A stretch of DNA of 64,000 nucleotides from Sclerodactyla briareus (lineage: Eukaryota > Echinodermata > Holothuroidea > Dendrochirotida > Sclerodactylidae): positions 124,001 through 188,000 of the forward strand of contig JAODTK010003499.1 of the NCBI GenBank assembly GCA_026419785.1, read 5' to 3'. Under the pieces are notes generated by a model. That model was not told the origin of the DNA. It saw only the letters and a list, made by a program, of their open reading frames with translations, and made no database searches. Numbering within the stretch: position 1 is the stretch's first letter; every line of letters starts with the position of its first letter. Of the stretch, positions 59,255-64,000 are shown one piece after another. The position numbers and the translations under genes were made by a program.

Positions 59255-60863
59255 CATAGGCGTAGATCGAGGGGGTGGAGGATCGGTGGGGGGAAGGGGA
59301 ATACATCCCCAAATTTGATGTGGGGGGATGGCCTATGTGATCACCCCCCCCCCCCCCATTATCCAGGCATGCATTCCCCCAATGATACGGCATGAGCTCC
59401 CAAAATAAATTAAATGGGGGTAGCAACGAAGGACATAGGGCCATAACAACAAGAAGAACTCACACTTATTTCTAATAAGATTGCTTTATTAAATTTTCTG
59501 TTGGGAGGCCCAAATGAAAAGAATTTCACGCTGCGCGCGCTGTTTTCACTCGTTCTGTTACAGAAATAATACAGTAGCCATGCACACTGACTTCGTCATG
59601 ATTTTGGCAATTAGGCTTACCTCCATTACGTTTCATATAAAAGTACGGTGAACATGGAAATGCAACAAGGAGAATGGTTTGGGACACGATTCATGTCGCC
59701 CCCACCCCACCAATGTGGGAATCAAACTGGCATTTTCAGCACTGCACATGACCAATGGCTTAATTCAGTCTACTTTATCCTTATTGTTTAACATAAATCC
59801 TAACGATGCTTGCTTCTTGAAGAAAGCTATGTGCAACGAAAAAAACAACAGGGCAGGGGGACGTGCACAGTATTATGGAGGTCGTGATCTGACGTTTGGC
59901 ACTAATAGGCGAGGAGGCGAGACAAAACATTCTGGGAAAATATAATTAGAAAAAAAATTGAACTGAAACAAATCTGAAAATTACAAAATTTCATGCTGGC
60001 TCGATGTTTGTAATCAAAGGGCAGGGAAATGCACACATTTACCACACAGTGATGTTCGAGCAACATTTCCAAGATGCGAGCAACTCTAACCCAATGGGAA
60101 AGGTCTATGGGCGCGGAATTATAGCTCTAAAATTAGAGGTATGGTAGAGACGATGGGCCACAATAAAGAATTGTAAGGAATAAACATTGATCATTTTTCG
60201 GAAAGTTATTGTCACTCTCAGTGCTGTTGCTCATGCATAAGGCTGGGAGTACCACACAGTCCACCTTCGGCACAGGGGGTATGCTGACCGAAACATATCT
60301 TGAATGCTACGCGCCAACCGGGGGTGGCGCTAAATTTATATATTTAATGATCACATATTTCCCCCCTCCTAATATTTAACAAAATGCCGTCCAAGATATT
60401 GAAAACGATTGTCACAGTTTTTGCAAATCCGGCGGTTTGTACTATGATTTCAAATACGGACAAGTTTGGGACATTGTAGGCCTTTATTCATGGATGGGAT
60501 GTGGACAAATCTTAACTTGCGATATGAAGGCTAGTATGGAATTCGGGCAGATGGAAGGAATGTGGAGAGGATGAATTAGTAAATATGATTCAGTATCATC
60601 GCGACTCATCGGATGTGTATTAACAGTTTTATAGATGATTTTTCTTCTTATCAAATGGGAAATGCAGAAATGCAATACATATTTAACGGCTGGTTAAATT
60701 GCAGTTTCCAAAAACACCCGACAAGTGCTTTTCGGCCATTGAAGGGTCTGGAAATCCTAAGAATTTGCTGGTTCGCTCCGCGCAACAAATGGTGGCGCTC
60801 CGCTGAGCTAGTTTCGCACCAGTCATCTCTCATGCCAGAAACAACATACGCACTGGTGCCAAT
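59255..60863. mobile_element. 1.6-kb insertion with 8-bp direct repeat
   Basis: Copy 2 of the A-B duplication is split here. GTGCCAAT at 59247-59254 is repeated at 60856-60863, after which the sequence rejoins block B (AACTTTTATCATGTTTCAAG). The ends begin CATAGGCGTAG and, read inward from the right, CAGTGCGTATG, a weak inverted match. An 8-bp duplication with CA..TG ends is typical of hAT elements. The insertion holds a G/C-tract segment and a copy of block C, but no transposase. Confidence 0.6.
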
Positions 60864-61310
60864 GTAGGAACATGGAACTTTTATCATGTTTCAAGCCGTT
60901 TCACCCTTCCAGAGGACATAATTGGCTGTGATAGGAGTGTGTCATTATGTCGGTGTAATTGAAGTTATTGGGTGCGTGCAACTCGACGAGTCTGGTTGTT
61001 ACGAAGAACTGACCCAGAAGGTCACAACAGGTTTATTAGGTCAGATGAGGTGAGAAGGTCAGGAGAACAAGCAAACAAAACTTTTCCAACCCCTGGAATG
61101 TTCGTTGGAGAGGAAGATATATAAAGATTGAAATTTTATCTGTGTTCAGAGGCTGTTTCACCTCTTACCGAGGACATAGATGGGAGATAGGGGGGGGGGG
61201 GGGGGGGCCGTGGGATAGTAATTTTTTAGTATGTCAGTGTAATTACCTTATTGGTTTGTTGCAATAAGGCGCAGTCTAGTTGTCACGAAAACTGACCGAA
61301 GATCACAGGT
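60864..61310. repeat. Block B, two tandem units, copy 2
   Basis: Units near 60895 (CCAGAGGACATAATTGGCTG..ACTCGACGAGTCTGG..GAACTGACCCAGAAGGTCAC) and 61145 (GTGTTCAGAGGCTGTTTCAC..TTGCAATAAGGCGCAGTCTAG..CTGACCGAAGATCACAGG) match copy 1. A G18 tract at 61190-61207 breaks the second unit. Confidence 0.65.
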
Positions 61311-64000
61311 TATTAGACTCAATTTGACCTGTGACCTTGTGACCTTCAGGGTCAAATCTTCGTGACGCCAGACTCGTCTCAATGCAACAAAGCAATAAGT
61401 CAATCGCCACTGATGACTAAAACCCACTTTCTATCACACGCTCCAGTTGTCACTTCTTTAAAAGGGTGAAACGGAATAAAGAAGCTGATGAATTCATGTC
61501 GACATTGACTTCTCGGCACTGAAAAACAATTTGGAGGAGCAGCGTATTAAAGGGAATTTCTTTTCGTATGCGCGAATACGTTTGAACCAACTCTCCATGT
61601 ACACACCGTTGTCAGACCAAGAAGTGTACATGCAGTAATTGACAAGTCTGTAGACCATTCAATAAACCTTCACTAGGTCCCTGAAGTGTCCCAGTTGCCG
61701 TCTTCTGTGTTTTTGGGCTATCACATGTTAGTCAAAGGGACACCAAATATCCTTGACCTGCTCTAATAAGTCCATTCCAAGTTTATGATTCATCAGCACT
61801 ACAGCGGTATAGCCCACTCACTTCTCTTAAACTATGGTACCCTTGTTAACAAGATTGGTCATTTGTTACCCAGCAACCTTATGGTACAACTTCCGGTGCT
61901 AAAGTGGAGAGGGTAGCATGAACCTAGACAGAGGGGGGAGCATCAATGAAGCAATCCCCCCCACCGACCAAGTGCTGTCGGGTATGTTACATGTGAAATT
62001 TTCAAGGAATTTCTCAAATCAAACTCTTGATGAAAAGAGAAAAATGAGAAGGGGGAGTGCTGCGTTGTCGGGCAAACTTGCCCCCTCCCCCCACTCCCTC
62101 TCCCGCAGGCGAATCCTGGTTCCCTATGGTACATGATCCTCTCAGGCTCTCGATAAAATGTTTGATGTCGGTTACAAATATGTACAAACATATGCAAGAT
62201 TAGTGGAACTCTAGATTTCCTCGCTCCTCAGTTTCTTCCGAGGTTTTGGCATGCTTTAGTGTTCAGGGATCCCTAAAATATCCGGTTAATACCAATAAAA
62301 CCACTAAATGGTATTGAAAAGCAATTTAAAAAAAACAAACCTGATATGTTTTTTACCTCTAGGTCCAATGACATTTACACATGCATTAAGAGTGTGGTAA
62401 GTTATTATTCTGCTGACTTGCCTGCTCAGAATAAATAATCAGATTTATGTGATATTGAAAGTTTTCCTTTTCTTACCTAAGTGGAGATTACTAATGAATA
62501 GGCAATGAATCACTACGCGTAGTTGTGCTCTTGTTGGTCTTTGGTGTTTACTTGAAAGATGATTCATTGCCATAGCTGGCATATGTAACACTTCGACAAC
62601 CATAGCTGACCTACCGAGCAAGTGAGCGATCCAGCAGTCGTCAGGCGCGGATCCAGATTATTCCCAAAGGGGGGGGAGGGGGATGAGAATCGAATGCAGA
62701 TAAGACCGATACCTAGGGCGCGAGCGCACATCCACGAGGCGCAGAGCGCAAAGTCACGCCGACCGGCGTGTGTCCAGGGCCAGTCTTAGGGCCCAGGGAG
62801 CTGTAGGATACAGATGCTCTATAGGACAATATGGGTAAATTGGGAACATTTTATCGTGAGTTTGGTTGACAAGATTCTACGAAATCATCAAGACGATTCA
62901 CACAATTATGCTTGCATCAATAAAAAAGAACGTTCTATGGAGGTCGACACCACAAGGGCCTACCGGTTGTCGTATTGCAAAAAAAATACTGAAAGGAATA
63001 CTCTAAACAGATGAAAATATGATCACGTCTCGACCATTATTTCACCGGACTTATTCACAAGAAGGGCTGAACTGAAAAATGTTATATCAGGCTGAAAAGG
63101 GGAGGGGTTTTTTTGAAGCCGGAACCCCCCCCCCCCTCTCTCCATTGGTGCAGCCTGATAATCTAAAGTACCCGCCAGAAGTCAGAATGGTTTTCGATTT
63201 GTGGGACTTTAAATGGATCTCTTAAATGTTGACCTAGCAGCAAACAACCTTGTCATTATAATATGAATAGTAGTGAGAGTGGGAAGTGCTTCAGTTGGGA
63301 TGGCGAAAGTGATTGAAACCAAAAAAAAAAACGCATTTCCAACCACCATCTAGTGTTCCGGTAGTTATGGAAAGCAAAAGAAGTTTCGGGATGGGGTACA
63401 CGCTACGTGGATGCGTAGCAGGTAGGCCCTCAGCCTAACTGCTTTTAATGTCCAGAGGACGGGGTCAGTACTGCTTGGACAGCAGTTCCCTCCCCAGTGC
63501 GAAACACCAGGTCATCACAGCTGAGTGAGCTGGGGAACACCAGCAGCCAGAAAGTAACTGCCGATGGATCGTTAGGTATGACTGTTCAAAATATATTCCT
63601 ATTTGACCGCCGAAAAAAATAGACCCAGCTCTAAAATAAAAATTACAGGGCTCTTGTACTCCCGATAGGGAAACGCTACACAACAAATTCATCAGACCAA
63701 CCAGTATGTGGACTCATCGTGTTCACAAGGACTGCTCCGGCCTCTGCTGACATTAGGTGAACCTTTCATCTGACTTCAATATGGGCTCTCTTTCTCAGTA
63801 GTCCATTGGGCCAAAAGTATGAGCAGCTGCTTTATCCATCCAAGTGAGGTTAGTTTATTGTGCTATAGCGAGCCACAATCACTATCACTCACTGTGTGCA
63901 TTACGAGAGACAACCGTTTCATGGCCTGGGATCGGTATCGTTTTATACATAACCCAAAATTGACAAAATTACAACTTTTCTTACTTTCTCTCAAAAGTGA
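61311..64000. other. No recognised gene
   Basis: It contains a GGTCAAATCTTCGTGACG segment partly complementary to the preceding block B unit, G/C-tract elements near 62641-62760 (AGGCGCGGATCCAG with a G8 tract, then GGGCGCGAGCGCACA) and at 63095-63140 (GGGG then CCCCCCCCCC), and an A11 run at 63320. Short frames only. Confidence 0.45.
62641..62760. repeat. G-tract element with GGCGCGGATCCAG start
   Basis: AGGCGCGGATCCAG, a G8 tract and GGGCGCGAGCGC resemble the other G-tract segments of the window. It is probably one end of a short transposon. Confidence 0.4.

Overview
The window is eukaryotic genomic DNA. No reading frame exceeds about 167 codons. The only clearly recognisable gene is split into many short exons with GT..AG borders, and most of the rest is transposon fragments, minisatellites and microsatellites. 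The repeat types (tRNA-derived SINEs, CR1/L2-like non-LTR retrotransposons, non-autonomous elements carrying internal tandem arrays, AGGTCA-rich arrays, long G or C tracts at element ends) suggest an invertebrate animal genome. A marine deuterostome such as an echinoderm, hemichordate or amphioxus is my guess; the sequence does not settle it.

The main gene is aspartyl aminopeptidase (DNPEP, peptidase family M18) on the + strand. Fourteen exons from 11022 to 46406 cover the protein from near the N-terminus to the stop codon. One microexon of about 29 nt, between 36660 and 46352, was not found. Exons from 28630 onwards are nearly intact. The exons before 23 kb carry many single-base indels that break the frame although the protein is still recognisable. 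This looks more like an unpolished long-read assembly than a decayed gene, but only reads can decide.

Layout. 1-10.7 kb is repeat-rich: a 245-bp-spaced repeat pair, a TATG microsatellite, two adjacent 0.75-kb elements with an 18-bp perfect terminal inverted repeat, and one unrecognised candidate exon on the - strand at 8.7-8.8 kb. At 10757-10908 an open, acceptor-preceded, Pro/His-rich segment ends in a stop codon that begins a perfect hairpin; it may be the last exon of an upstream gene. 11-46.4 kb is DNPEP. Its introns hold two - strand retrotransposon fragments, a 44-bp minisatellite split by one of them, a 34-bp minisatellite, several tRNA-derived SINE heads and a large composite repeat (40-43.5 kb). 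46.4-64 kb has no gene I can recognise. It holds further copies of the composite repeat, a 142-bp array with higher-order structure (51.4-53.1 kb), and a region of diverged duplications (54-61.3 kb). One of those duplicate copies is interrupted by a 1.6-kb insertion flanked by an 8-bp direct repeat.

No rRNA gene, intact tRNA gene, CRISPR array or bacterial-type operon was seen.
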